DNA of 64,000 nucleotides from Streptococcus pseudopneumoniae ATCC BAA-960 = CCUG 49455 (GTDB lineage Bacteria; Bacillota; Bacilli; Lactobacillales; Streptococcaceae): NCBI RefSeq assembly GCF_002087075.1, contig NZ_MWSM01000019.1, positions 62,001 to 126,000 of the forward strand, read 5' to 3'. Shown piece by piece: positions 48,285 to 57,366 of this stretch (position 1 is its first letter; each line of letters starts with the position of its first letter). The notes under the pieces were generated by a model. It saw only the letters and a program-made list of their open reading frames with translations, ran no database searches and was not told where the DNA came from. The position numbers and the translations under genes were made by a program.

Positions 48285-49556
48285 ATGCCAGACAATCTCG
48301 CGCTTCGCATGCGCCCTAAAACCATCGACCAGGTCATCGGTCAGGAGCATCTGGTCGGACCTGGAAAAATCATCCGCCGCATGGTGGAAGCCAACCGCCT
48401 GTCCTCCATGATTCTATATGGCCCTCCGGGAATCGGCAAAACCAGTATTGCCTCTGCCATCGCTGGAACGACCAAGTATGCCTTTCGAACTTTCAATGCG
48501 ACAGTTGATAGTAAAAAGCGACTGCAAGAAATCTCGGAAGAAGCTAAATTTTCTGGTGGTCTCGTCCTATTGCTAGACGAAATTCATCGACTAGATAAGA
48601 CCAAGCAAGACTTCCTCTTGCCTCTCTTGGAAAGTGGACTGGTCATCATGATTGGAGCAACGACTGAAAATCCTTTCTTCTCTGTCACTCCTGCCATTCG
48701 TAGCCGTGTTCAAATTTTCGAGTTGGAACCTCTGTCTAACCAAGACGTCAAAGAGGCCCTGCAGATAGCTCTAAGTAACCCTGAACGTGGTTTTGATTTT
48801 CCAATAGAACTAGATGAGGATGCGCTGGATTTCATCGCAACCTCTACAAACGGAGACCTTCGCTCTGCCTTTAACTCACTGGACTTGGCTGTTCTCTCTA
48901 CCCCTGAGAATGACAAGGGCATTCGCCACATCACCTTAGACATCATGGAAAATAGTCTTCAGAGAAGCTACATCACTATGGACAAGGATGGAGACGGTCA
49001 CTATGATGTTCTATCTGCCCTGCAAAAGTCTATCCGTGGCTCAGATGTGGATGCCAGTCTCCACTATGCTGCCCGCTTGATTGAGGCTGGGGATCTGCCT
49101 AGTCTCGCTCGTCGCTTGACTGTTATCGCCTATGAAGATATTGGCTTAGCCAATCCTGAGGCCCAGATTCATACCGTGACTGCTCTGGATGCTGCCCAGA
49201 AGATTGGGTTCCCAGAAGCCCGCATTCTCATTGCCAATGTCGTGATTGATTTGGCCCTTTCTCCAAAATCCAACTCAGCCTATGTAGCTATGGATAAGGC
49301 ACTTGCTGACCTCAAAACATCAGGGCACTTGCCTATTCCGCGACACCTGCGTGATGGGCACTACAGTGGAAGCAAGGAACTTGGCAATGCCCAAGACTAT
49401 CTCTATCCACACAACTATCCTGGAAATTGGGTCAAGCAAGACTATCTGCCAGAAAAAATTCGTAATCATCACTATTTCCAAGCAGAAGATACTGGTAAAT
49501 ATGAACGGGCCTTGGCTCAAAGAAAGGAAGCTATCGACCGTTTGCGAAAAATCTGA
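48285..49556 (+). CDS. rarA: Replication-associated recombination protein RarA (MgsA)
   Basis: The 423-residue AAA+ ATPase acts at stalled forks. Walker A is YGPPGIGKTSIA, Walker B is LVLLLDEIHRLDK, sensor 1 is IGATTENPFF, and the C-terminal clamp-loader-like tetramerisation region follows (YEDIGLANPEA, HLPIPRHLRDGHY). It is full length for the family. It is the first plus-strand gene after the hicAB region and is followed by 6S RNA. Confidence 0.95.
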   Translation: MPDNLALRMRPKTIDQVIGQEHLVGPGKIIRRMVEANRLSSMILYGPPGIGKTSIASAIAGTTKYAFRTFNATVDSKKRLQEISEEAKFSGGLVLLLDEIHRLDKTKQDFLLPLLESGLVIMIGATTENPFFSVTPAIRSRVQIFELEPLSNQDVKEALQIALSNPERGFDFPIELDEDALDFIATSTNGDLRSAFNSLDLAVLSTPENDKGIRHITLDIMENSLQRSYITMDKDGDGHYDVLSALQKSIRGSDVDASLHYAARLIEAGDLPSLARRLTVIAYEDIGLANPEAQIHTVTALDAAQKIGFPEARILIANVVIDLALSPKSNSAYVAMDKALADLKTSGHLPIPRHLRDGHYSGSKELGNAQDYLYPHNYPGNWVKQDYLPEKIRNHHYFQAEDTGKYERALAQRKEAIDRLRKI

Positions 49557-49626
49557 AATCCTTTTCAAAAAATTGCACTTTCCTCTTGATTTTTTTTGAA
49601 AAAGTGGTATCATATAAGTATAGAAA

Positions 49627-49817
49627 CGCTGTGGTGTACGACTTCACACTTAAGTGTTGACCGACTATTTTTTGTATTATTAGGGAAACAAAAGTCTTCT
49701 AACAGCATGTAGGCCGTCTCACACGGAAACAGCTTCAGTTAGAGCGAGTTGCCCACCTGCTTAATTGCGCGGGTTCAATACAAACCGTGAAGTTTCGGCA
49801 CCAATACAGCTTTTTTC
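49627..49817 (+). ncRNA. ssrS: 6S RNA
   Basis: A structured region between rarA and tRNA-Lys whose ends pair (GCTGTGGTG ... CACCAATACAGC), with a second closing helix CTTCACA ... TGTGAAG and a large central bulge. This matches the streptococcal 6S RNA I know from the same place. 6S RNA binds sigma-70 RNA polymerase and mimics an open promoter. A promoter (TTGATT, 16 nt, TATCAT) ends just before it. A T6 run follows. Ends are approximate. Confidence 0.8.
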
Positions 49818-49820
49818 TTT

Positions 49821-49893
49821 GCCTCCTTAGCTCAGCTGGCAGAGCAGCGGACTCTTAATCCGTGGGTCACAGGTTCGATCCCTGTAGGGGGCA
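49821..49893 (+). tRNA. tRNA-Lys (CTT)
   Basis: A 73-nt cloverleaf: acceptor GCCTCCT pairs with AGGGGGC, the D-loop is AGCTCAGCTGGCAGAGC, the anticodon loop CTCTTAA has anticodon CTT, and the T-arm is CACAGGTTCGATCCCTGT. CCA is not encoded. Confidence 0.96.
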
Positions 49894-49910
49894 TCTACAT
49901 ACAACAGGAA

Positions 49911-49935
49911 AAGCCTTGGAACCAAGGTTTTTTTT
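49911..49935 (+). terminator. Terminator after tRNA-Lys
   Basis: CCTTGG-AA-CCAAGG followed by eight T (49928-49935). Confidence 0.92.
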
Positions 49936-50038
49936 GCTTAAATAAAATTTTTTTCAAATTCTTTAGAAAACTAGTTTAAATCATAATCCAACACCAATTT
50001 TACAAATACCATAAACTAAGCTTATATACCCAAAACAC

Positions 50039-50080
50039 AAAAAGTCCTCTTTCCACTATTTTAGAAAGAGAACTTTTTCT
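50039..50080 (-). terminator. Terminator of the sucrose operon (bidirectional)
   Basis: Inverted repeat AAAAAGTCCTCTTTC ... GAAAGAGAACTTTTT, about 22 bp past the GH32 stop codon. The gap from the tRNA terminator to here holds nothing else. Confidence 0.85.
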
Positions 50081-50101
50081 TTAGGAGAAATAACTTTATT
50101 T

Positions 50102-51421
50102 TTAATCGATTCGTGATAGCTCAGCTGGCACTGTTAAGTAATAAGTTGCAGTCAAGCTTGCTTTGCCTTGATTAACAAAAATCTCGATGGAATTTTTATC
50201 TAAAATAACATCCAATTCTTTAGCTTCAATATCTACATACCGTCGGCTTGTATCCTGTTCTTCTTCACCTAGAATTTTTTGAACAAGATGGCTACGATCA
50301 ATGTAAACTTGCTGCGCATTACTGACATAACCAAATTCAAGATAATCTGTATCATTTCCTAAGCGGTAATGACAATCTTTATCTATTTGGATTTGATATT
50401 GGCCTTTTTTAACAGGGAATTGTCTTAGTTTGCCATCTTCCAATCTTAGAATTCTAGGTAAAGTCATGGCACATGCCCATTTGTGTTCTTGGTCATGGGT
50501 TGGAAGGGTACGCCCCCATGTCTGCATCCAAGCAATCAGGATACGACGATTTTGATCGTCCAACAATGTTTGAGGCGCATAGAAGTCTTGGCCATGATCA
50601 ATTTCTTGAACTGATTCTGGGATAAAACGTTTTTCTCCCCAATCTACCTTACCCGTGAACAAAACCGATGAGTTGATGTTATGATATGAGTCTCCCTCAC
50701 GCTGATAACGCATGGGTGACATAATAAGGCAATCTTTCCCCTCTAACTCGAAGTAATCTGGGCATTCCCACATGAAGCCTTGGTGTTCTACCCCTTTTAA
50801 AAAGATGGATTCGAACTGCCATTCTACTAGGTTATCGGACCCTAGTAGAACGATACAGCCCACATTATCCTTGTGTTTGGCAGCTACTACGGAGTAATAG
50901 CGTCCATCTTTTTCAAAGAGTTTTGGATCACGAAAATCAGCAGCAATCAACTCATCTGGCAAGTCTGCTCCAGTTGCAACTGGATTTTGTTCAATCTTTT
51001 CAAAGTGAATCCCGTCGTCTGAAAATGCTATATTTTGCACTTGACGAACACCTGTTTCTTCTTCGATATGCCCAGTATACATGAGCCAGAGGCGATCATC
51101 CTTGACAATGGCAGAACCTGAGAAACATCCATTGCGGTCATAATCTTGGTCAGGAGCAAGTGCCACCGGCAAGTGCTCCCAAGTCATCAAGTCCTTACTT
51201 TTAGCATGTCCCCAGTGCATAGGCCCCCAAACACTATCATAAGGATAGAATTGATAAAAGAGATGGTATTCTCCACGAAAATAGACAAATCCATTTGGAT
51301 CATTGATCCAACCAATCTCAGCTGAAAAATGTTCTTCAGGCTTATATTGAGTATTTACGAGATGTTTATTTTCTGCTATAAAACGATTGGCTTTTTCTAC
51401 TGTGTATTTCTTATCTCCCAT
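50102..51421 (-). CDS. scrB: Sucrose-6-phosphate hydrolase / beta-fructofuranosidase (GH32)
   Basis: The 439-residue GH32 enzyme splits sucrose (or its phosphate) into fructose and glucose. The catalytic motifs are WINDPNGFVYF (nucleophile Asp), DFRDPKLF (transition-state Asp) and MWECPDYFEL (acid/base Glu), on a five-bladed propeller, followed by a beta-sandwich. It is the last gene of the sus operon, next to a broken binding-protein gene. Because the operon imports the sugar by an ABC route, free sucrose is the likelier substrate. Confidence 0.92.
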   Translation of the reverse strand: MGDKKYTVEKANRFIAENKHLVNTQYKPEEHFSAEIGWINDPNGFVYFRGEYHLFYQFYPYDSVWGPMHWGHAKSKDLMTWEHLPVALAPDQDYDRNGCFSGSAIVKDDRLWLMYTGHIEEETGVRQVQNIAFSDDGIHFEKIEQNPVATGADLPDELIAADFRDPKLFEKDGRYYSVVAAKHKDNVGCIVLLGSDNLVEWQFESIFLKGVEHQGFMWECPDYFELEGKDCLIMSPMRYQREGDSYHNINSSVLFTGKVDWGEKRFIPESVQEIDHGQDFYAPQTLLDDQNRRILIAWMQTWGRTLPTHDQEHKWACAMTLPRILRLEDGKLRQFPVKKGQYQIQIDKDCHYRLGNDTDYLEFGYVSNAQQVYIDRSHLVQKILGEEEQDTSRRYVDIEAKELDVILDKNSIEIFVNQGKASLTATYYLTVPAELSRID

Positions 51422-51430
51422 AATCAACCT

Positions 51431-52947
51431 CTAGTTTTTGTTTGCTTGGTATTGGTCGTAGTATTTTTGTTTAATAGCGAGGTAATCTGAAAGTCCGTAT
51501 TTTTCAAGTTCTTTCTTGTAATCATCCCACTCAGCATCAATATTGCCATTTACAATCCATTCAGCGCGCTTGCGGTAGATATAGTCATTCATATCTGCCT
51601 CGATGTGGGCAATCTTATCCAGATCTTCCTGTGTCATAAAGACTCTTGGATAGTTATTGTCATTGCTCATGTAAGGAACATAATATTCTTTGATAAGATC
51701 CAAACGCCATTTGGCATCATCTGGCATAGTTGTCACTTTACCATAGTATGAATCTAGGATAGCTAGTGGTCCTCCTACTTCAGTCTTTTGACGAAGTTCT
51801 GCTGGTGCAGTTCCGTTTAGTGGTAAGTGTTTGAGGCTGTTAGTTGCTTGGTCAAATTCAAAGATATTTTGTTGCTTGTCATCTCCGTAAGTTCCCCAGT
51901 TATTTTGCACAGATTGGAGTGGAGCGTATTGTGCATCAATCCATTTAGCTGTCAATTCTAGGTTTTTGTTTACACTGGTAATAACCATCTTGTCACGTGC
52001 AAATCCCATACCGTTTGTACGAGCTACGTGTTTTTGACCACTTGGTCCAGCAAGTACTGGTAAAACATCATAACTTTCGTTACTTCCAATAACATTATTC
52101 TTATCCCATGTAAAGTAAACACCAAATTTCTGATCATGACCTTTAGCAATGTAACTATTCCAATCATGTTCGAAAGCTTCTTTATCAATCAAGCCTTTTT
52201 CTTGCAATTGACGGATAAATTTGACACCTTCTTTATAGTTATCGTTATCTGCTGTGAAATCAACTTTGCCATCATTTCCTACTACTAAATGATCATCGTT
52301 ATCCCCTATACCAAATGCAGCAAATAGGAATTTAAAATCTTCGTTTCCGTTACCACTAATAAATGAAAATGGAATTTCATCAGCCTCTCCATTTCCATTT
52401 GGATCCCCGTTTTTGAAAGCTTCTAGGACTTTAATCAAATCATCAGTAGTTTTTGGCATTTCAAGACCAAGTTTCTTAAGCCAATCTTTGTTAATCCAAG
52501 CCATATCGTTGACGCTTTGAATAGACTCTTTAGATTTGGCATGTATTTATCAATCAAATCTTCAACTGGAATAATAACACCTTTTTTAGCCCAGTTCATC
52601 AAGTCCACATCTGAAGCTCCGTCGTTGTGGATAGCATCTGGTAAATCACCACTAGAAATATCCAAGTTACGTTTTTCTGCAAAGTCGGATTGGTAGTTGG
52701 TCCAGTCAATATGAACGCCAGTTTCCTTCTCCAAACGTTGCAAAATTAACTTTTCATTTGGGTCTTTAGGAGATAACGGTGAACTGGCTGTCATAAACTT
52801 CAATGTTTTCTTTTCTTGAAGCGGGAATGTTACACCTTCCAACTTATAATCTGGACTTGAAGCTGTATTTTTTGAGCCACAGGCTGCAAGTACTGCTAAA
52901 CTAGCTGTCAACAAAACTGCTGATTTTGAGAATGTTTTGAATTTCAT
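51431..52947 (-). pseudogene. Sucrose ABC transporter substrate-binding lipoprotein, broken by an internal deletion
   Basis: The N-terminal part (MKFKTFSKSAVLLTASLAVL with lipobox LAACGSKN) is in one frame up to about 52530. There it runs into KSLFKASTIWLGL and soon stops (52435). The rest (MAWINKDWLKKLGLEMPKTT to the C-terminus YDQYQANKN) is open in a different frame. Around 52524-52534 a segment of roughly 100 bp appears to be missing compared with the intact 538-residue SusX I recall, and the frame is lost. The lipoprotein should bind sucrose for the two permeases encoded upstream. As it stands no full product can be made. Confidence 0.8.
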
Positions 52948-52975
52948 GAGAAAACTCCTTTTATTTTTTCTTTTT

Positions 52976-53866
52976 TTATCCTTTAAGTGAACCAGCCATA
53001 ATTCCTTTATCAAAGTATTTTTGGAAGAATGGATACATAACAATCAATGGCAAGCTGGAAATGACAATAGTTGCGTATTTAATCAATTCAGCTAAACGTT
53101 TCATTTCATTCATAGCCGCTTGTGCTCCAATCATGTCTTGACCTGGTTGGCTCTGAATGAGAATTTTACGAAGTACTAGTTGCAATGGTTCCAAGTTTGG
53201 ATCCTTGATATAAATCATTGCATCAAAGTATGAGTTCCACTGGCCGACAAAAGCATAGAGGAAGAGAACAAACATAATTGGTTTTGCAAGAGGAAGCATG
53301 ATTTTGAAGAAAATCTGTAAATCATTTGCACCATCAATGACCGCTGCTTCAACTAATTCTTCAGGCAATCCTTGGAAATAAGCCCTAGCAAGAATAATAT
53401 TCCAAACATTGACAGCACCTGGAACAATGATAGCCCATGGAGTATTCAGCATGCCCAAATCTTTTACCAGCAAGTAAGTTGGGACTAAACCACCACCAAA
53501 GAACATGGTTACAATCAAGAAGTAGTTAATCCAACGGCGCCCTACCAAGTCTTTCTTAGAAAGAGGATAAGCTGTAAACACAGATAGCAAGACTGTTAAA
53601 GCCGCAAAGCCAAAAGAGTATAGTAGAGAATTGATAAAACCTCTTAGAATAGATTGGTCACTGAATACACGCTGGTAACCTTCTACCGTCCAATCGGCTG
53701 GATTAAAGCTAATCCCTCTACTAACCAGAACCTTAGGATCCATAAAGGATGCTACGACGATATAAAGTAAAGGAAGTAAGGTTATCAAAACGATAAAGAC
53801 AATAATGATTTTATTTAAGAGTAAGATACGTCTATCAAATTTTGTATCCATAATCGAATTTTTCAT
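52976..53866 (-). CDS. Sugar ABC transporter permease (SusT2-like)
   Basis: The 296-residue permease has six helices and the EAA loop EELVEAAVIDGANDLQIFF. The start at 53866 follows AAGGAGGGAAGC. It pairs with the next permease upstream (overlapping genes) in the sucrose importer. It resembles the LplC/YtcP type permeases used for complex sugars. Confidence 0.9.
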   Translation of the reverse strand: MKNSIMDTKFDRRILLLNKIIIVFIVLITLLPLLYIVVASFMDPKVLVSRGISFNPADWTVEGYQRVFSDQSILRGFINSLLYSFGFAALTVLLSVFTAYPLSKKDLVGRRWINYFLIVTMFFGGGLVPTYLLVKDLGMLNTPWAIIVPGAVNVWNIILARAYFQGLPEELVEAAVIDGANDLQIFFKIMLPLAKPIMFVLFLYAFVGQWNSYFDAMIYIKDPNLEPLQLVLRKILIQSQPGQDMIGAQAAMNEMKRLAELIKYATIVISSLPLIVMYPFFQKYFDKGIMAGSLKG

Positions 53867-53876
53867 GCTTCCCTCC

Positions 53877-54794
53877 TTAAATTCCTTCACCATTATTCAC
53901 GCGTTTAACGATTTGGTTAACCGCGACTAGCAATACTACGTTAATCACTGCATTAAACAAACCAACCGCTGTTGAGTAAGAATAGTCTCCTGATACAAGA
54001 CCAACTTTATAGACATATGTAGAGATAATTTCAGAAGTTGGCAAGTTCAACGATGTCTGCATCAGGAATGCTTTTTCATATCCGACATTCATGATTCCAC
54101 CTGCAGCTAAAACAAATTGGATAACCATAATAGGCTTAAGAGCTGGAATATCAATGTGCCAGATTCGTTGGAAGATATTGGCTCCATCCAGTCGTGCTGC
54201 TTCTACTAAGGCTGGATCTACATTTACCAACGTTGCCGTGTAGAGCGTTGAAGCCCACCCCATTCCTTGCCAGATACCACTAAAGATGTATAAAGGTCTA
54301 AAGAAGTCTGGATTTGTCAAGAAGTCAGCCTTCATTCCAAACATAGAGAGAAAATTGTTAATTGGTCCTCCCACTGAAAAGAAAAGGAAAATCATACCAA
54401 CGATAACAACGACTGAGATAAAGTTTGGTGCGTATAAAATGAGCTGAATTCGTTTTTTAACTTTTTCACTCAAGAGTTGATTGAGCATAATAGCAAGAAT
54501 GATTGGTGGTAAAAAGCCAAGCAATAAACCATAGATACTTAATTTTAAAGTATTGGCTAACAAGATACCAAAGTTGGGAGAGGATATGAATTTTGTAAAC
54601 TCAGAAAAACCAATCCAATCACTCCCTAAAATTCCTTTTAAGGGATTGTAATCTTTAAATGCGATTAAAACCCCGTACATAGGAATGTATTTAAAGATAA
54701 AGGTTAAAACTAAACCAGGGACAGTCATCAATAACAAGAGTTTTTGTTTCTTGATTCTTTCCCAAAGAGAAACTTGCTTCGCTTTGCTATTCAT
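53877..54794 (-). CDS. Sugar ABC transporter permease (SusT1-like)
   Basis: The 305-residue permease of the LplB type has six helices and the EAA motif ALVEAARLDGANIFQRIWH. It is the first gene of the sus operon, preceded by AAAGGAGGTTGCT, two TGAAACGTTTCA operators and a promoter within the end of the regulator gene. It forms the sucrose importer with the following permease. The missing binding protein makes function doubtful in this strain. Confidence 0.9.
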   Translation of the reverse strand: MNSKAKQVSLWERIKKQKLLLLMTVPGLVLTFIFKYIPMYGVLIAFKDYNPLKGILGSDWIGFSEFTKFISSPNFGILLANTLKLSIYGLLLGFLPPIILAIMLNQLLSEKVKKRIQLILYAPNFISVVVIVGMIFLFFSVGGPINNFLSMFGMKADFLTNPDFFRPLYIFSGIWQGMGWASTLYTATLVNVDPALVEAARLDGANIFQRIWHIDIPALKPIMVIQFVLAAGGIMNVGYEKAFLMQTSLNLPTSEIISTYVYKVGLVSGDYSYSTAVGLFNAVINVVLLVAVNQIVKRVNNGEGI

Positions 54795-54809
54795 AGCAAC
54801 CTCCTTTTT

Positions 54810-54821
54810 TGAAACGTTTCA
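54810..54821. promoter_or_regulatory. SusR operator 1
   Basis: Perfect palindrome TGAAACGTTTCA, a LacI-type operator half overlapping the leader of the sus operon. Confidence 0.8.
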
Positions 54822-54870
54822 TTTTTGGTCGAAAAAGATAACGCTTGGCGCTGTCTATTTGTTTTGTTTT

Positions 54871-54882
54871 TGAAACGTTTCA
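54871..54882. promoter_or_regulatory. SusR operator 2
   Basis: A second identical palindrome TGAAACGTTTCA, 61 bp from the first. The spacing allows a looped or double-site repressor complex. Confidence 0.8.
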
Positions 54883-54922
54883 TTTTTGTTTTAAAAAAAT
54901 AAATCTTTTTTTATCTGAATTC

Positions 54923-54951
54923 ATTCTAACATTGTTAGCGTTTTCTGTCAA
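54923..54951 (-). promoter_or_regulatory. sus operon promoter
   Basis: Minus strand TTGACA (54951-54946), 17-nt spacer, TAGAAT (54928-54923). The -35 overlaps the stop region of the regulator gene. A weak cre-like stretch (AGAAAACGCTAACAA) lies between the boxes. Confidence 0.7.
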
Positions 54952-55949
54952 GACTTATTTTCATTTTTTGTTGTTTTTCCTTCAACAAATTTCACTGGTA
55001 GGATTGTCTGCAAATTAACAGTCTTTCCATCAATAATATCAAACAAAATCCGAACCGCTTCTTTTGCCATTTCTTCCAATGGTTGTTCAATAGTTGAAAG
55101 TAGATAATCTCTATCTCCAGCCATTTTAATTCCATCGTATCCAATAATTTGGACATCATGAGGAATACGTTTACCATTTTTTTCTAGTATATCAATAACA
55201 TCTAAAGCTGCAAAGTCGTTAATTGTAAAAATTCCATCTATAGAATGATTGTCTTCCAAGAAACTCTCTAGCTTTCCATGATAGTCAGTAACTGTCTCAT
55301 CCAAATCAAAAATACTAAGAGGTATTTTATGCTCTTGGACATACTTTTCAAAGGAAATTCTACGACGTTTGGTTTCATTAATGGTTGTATTATGTCCGCC
55401 CACAAAGGCTAAATGCTGACATCCTTTACTAATTAATTGTTTAGCTGCTTCTCTTCCACCTGCATCATTATCTGATGAAACACAAGGAATGGCAATATCT
55501 GAGTATGTGCGGTCAATACTAACAAAGGGAATTCCTGACGTCAAGTAATGTTCAATTGGACTATAGGTAATGGCAACCACTCCATCAACTTTATTATGAC
55601 GCAACATCTCCAGATAGTCTTGCTCTCTATTTGTACCATTGATAGAACATAAGAGTAATTTGTTATTTCTCTTATAGACTTCATTTTCCACATGCATAGC
55701 AAATTCTGAAAAGAAGGGATGCCAGATACTTGGTACAATGATTGCAATCGTTTCTGTTCGATTTTTTTTCATTCCTCTAGCATAGTAATCTGGAATGTAA
55801 TTCAAAGTTTTAATCGCTTGCTCCACTTTTTTCAAGGTTACTTCTTTAATGCCTTTTTCTTTATTAATCACACGTGAAACTGTTCCAACACTAACTCCTG
55901 CTTCTAAAGCAACATCTTTCATGGTAATTGATTTTCTTTGTTCTACCAT
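54948..55949 (-). CDS. susR: LacI-family regulator of the sus operon (SusR)
   Basis: The 333-residue repressor has a helix-turn-helix MKDVALEAGVSVGTVSRVIN and hinge KTLNYIPDYYARGMKKNRT, then a periplasmic-binding-like sugar domain (DGVVAITYSPIEHYL, VSSDNDAGGREAAKQL, IDGIFTINDFAALD). The start at 55949 follows AAAGGAGGTGATAAG. It is upstream of and co-directional with the sus genes and probably binds the two TGAAACGTTTCA sites. The inducer should be sucrose. Confidence 0.92.
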   Translation of the reverse strand: MVEQRKSITMKDVALEAGVSVGTVSRVINKEKGIKEVTLKKVEQAIKTLNYIPDYYARGMKKNRTETIAIIVPSIWHPFFSEFAMHVENEVYKRNNKLLLCSINGTNREQDYLEMLRHNKVDGVVAITYSPIEHYLTSGIPFVSIDRTYSDIAIPCVSSDNDAGGREAAKQLISKGCQHLAFVGGHNTTINETKRRRISFEKYVQEHKIPLSIFDLDETVTDYHGKLESFLEDNHSIDGIFTINDFAALDVIDILEKNGKRIPHDVQIIGYDGIKMAGDRDYLLSTIEQPLEEMAKEAVRILFDIIDGKTVNLQTILPVKFVEGKTTKNENKS

Positions 55950-56130
55950 CTTATCACCTCCTTTCAATATATAGTATCATGCAAACGCTTTTTTAGCAAC
56001 TATTTCTCAATCATTTTTGTCCAGACCCTTTTTCCCATCATGAATAAAATCACTCCAATCGGCTTTCTAAAATCCCATCAATTTCATATATAGGAATCTA
56101 CCAACCACAGGAAAAGACTTTGTTTGCTTT

Positions 56131-56586
56131 CTATCTCCTCTTTTTCATAATATATTTCCGTACAGGTGCTTCAACCATTTGAACGATTTCAAATCCTTCT
56201 TTTTGGTAAAGATTCTGAGCTCTTTGATTTGCTTCGAGGACATTTAAAGAAATACTGTCTATATCTTCATTTTCAAAGGCCAAACTAACAAATTTCCTTA
56301 AAGCCTGCCTACCTAAGCCCTGCCCCTGTTTCTGGGGGTTGATAAAGAATCTTCCAATATGAAGATTGCTGTCTTCTAGCCTGATTTTCTGGATAAGCCC
56401 GACAAACTCGTGTCCATCAAAGATTGAAAAGACTCCTTCCAAGTCTTGCAAGGCTTGAAGGGTCAGTGGAAAAGGAATCCTTGGTCCCATCCATTGTTCT
56501 TGAAAGGATTTGCCAAGGGAGTTGGACCATTGGCATACGAGCTGAGCGTTTTCTGTGCTCACCTTTTCTTCAAAACGAATTATCAT
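56131..56586 (-). CDS. GNAT-family acetyltransferase
   Basis: The 151-residue acetyl-CoA-dependent N-acetyltransferase has LHIGRFFINPQKQGQGLGRQ (motif A, Q/RxxGxG/A) and the C-terminal VLEANQRAQNLYQKEGFEIV (motif B). The acceptor is unknown; the family includes ribosomal, antibiotic and small-molecule acetylases. It is divergent from cilC. Confidence 0.88.
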   Translation of the reverse strand: MIIRFEEKVSTENAQLVCQWSNSLGKSFQEQWMGPRIPFPLTLQALQDLEGVFSIFDGHEFVGLIQKIRLEDSNLHIGRFFINPQKQGQGLGRQALRKFVSLAFENEDIDSISLNVLEANQRAQNLYQKEGFEIVQMVEAPVRKYIMKKRR

Positions 56587-56640
56587 CTTGACCTCACCAT
56601 CTTATCTATGTCTCTCCATTATACTACTTCTCCTATTTTT

Positions 56641-56648
56641 TACGAATA
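56641..56648 (+). promoter_or_regulatory. cin-box (ComX-dependent promoter) of cilC
   Basis: TACGAATA matches the combox/cin-box recognised by the competence sigma factor ComX (SigX), just after a T-rich stretch. The ATG lies only 7 bases further on, so the mRNA would be nearly leaderless. Confidence 0.85.
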
Positions 56649-56655
56649 GATAAGT

Positions 56656-57315
56656 ATGATTGATATTTATTTTTTTCTTGTCGGGAGTATTCTCGCTTCC
56701 TTTCTTGGTTTGGTCATTGACCGTTTTCCAGAGCAATCCATTATCAGTCCAGCCAGTCACTGCGATTCCTGTCAGACTCGCTTGCGTCCCTTAGATTTGA
56801 TTCCGATTCTCTCACAGGTCTTCAATCGCTTTTGCTGTCGCTACTGCAAGGTCCGCTATCCTGTCTGGTATGCCCTCTTTGAACTAGGCTTAGGACTCCT
56901 CTTTCTGCTTTACTCTTGGGAATTACTTTCCTTGAGTCAAGTCATCCTAATCACTGCTGGTTTGACCTTGGGCATCTACGACTTTCGCCATCAGGAATAT
57001 CCCTTACTGGTCTGGATGACTTTCCACCTAATCCTAATAGCTTCCTCTGGCTGGAATCTGGTCATGATCTCCTTCCTCATACTTGGAATTTTGGCTCATT
57101 TTATCGATATCCGCATGGGTGCAGGGGATTTCCTTTTTTTAGCTTCTTGCGCTCTCGTCTTTAGCGCAACAGAATTGCTCATCTTGATTCAGTTTGCTTC
57201 TGCAACGGGGATTCTAGCCTTTCTCCTGCAAAAGAAAAAGGAAAGACTTCCTTTCGTGCCTTTCCTCTTACTCGCTGCTTGTGTGATTATTTTTGGTAAG
57301 CTACTGCTTGTTTGA
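56656..57315 (+). CDS. cilC: Prepilin peptidase / type IV leader peptidase CilC (ComC)
   Basis: The 219-residue membrane aspartyl protease processes the competence prepilins (ComGC and others) for DNA uptake. The N-terminal zinc-type motif (HCDSCQTRLRPLDLIPILSQ, then CCRYCKVRYPVWY) carries the four Cys. The catalytic Asp are in LGIYDFRHQEYP and IRMGAGDFLFL (GxGD). Several helices follow. It belongs to the late competence regulon through its cin-box. Its 3' end is duplicated at 59391-59494. Confidence 0.94.
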   Translation: MIDIYFFLVGSILASFLGLVIDRFPEQSIISPASHCDSCQTRLRPLDLIPILSQVFNRFCCRYCKVRYPVWYALFELGLGLLFLLYSWELLSLSQVILITAGLTLGIYDFRHQEYPLLVWMTFHLILIASSGWNLVMISFLILGILAHFIDIRMGAGDFLFLASCALVFSATELLILIQFASATGILAFLLQKKKERLPFVPFLLLAACVIIFGKLLLV

Positions 57316-57323
57316 TAAAGTCC
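57220..57323. repeat. 104-bp direct repeat, left copy
   Basis: It contains the end of cilC and, on the other strand, the last codons and stop of trpA. It is identical to 59391-59494 except for two bases. The pair flanks the HTH/ImmA module. Confidence 0.9.
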
Positions 57324-57366
57324 AATTTCTGCCATATGTCCTTCATGAAATTATTTCACAGTTGAA

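Noticed and set aside
50102-51421. GH32 gene considered as a fructan-degrading extracellular enzyme
   Set aside because: There is no signal peptide and it sits in the sucrose ABC operon.
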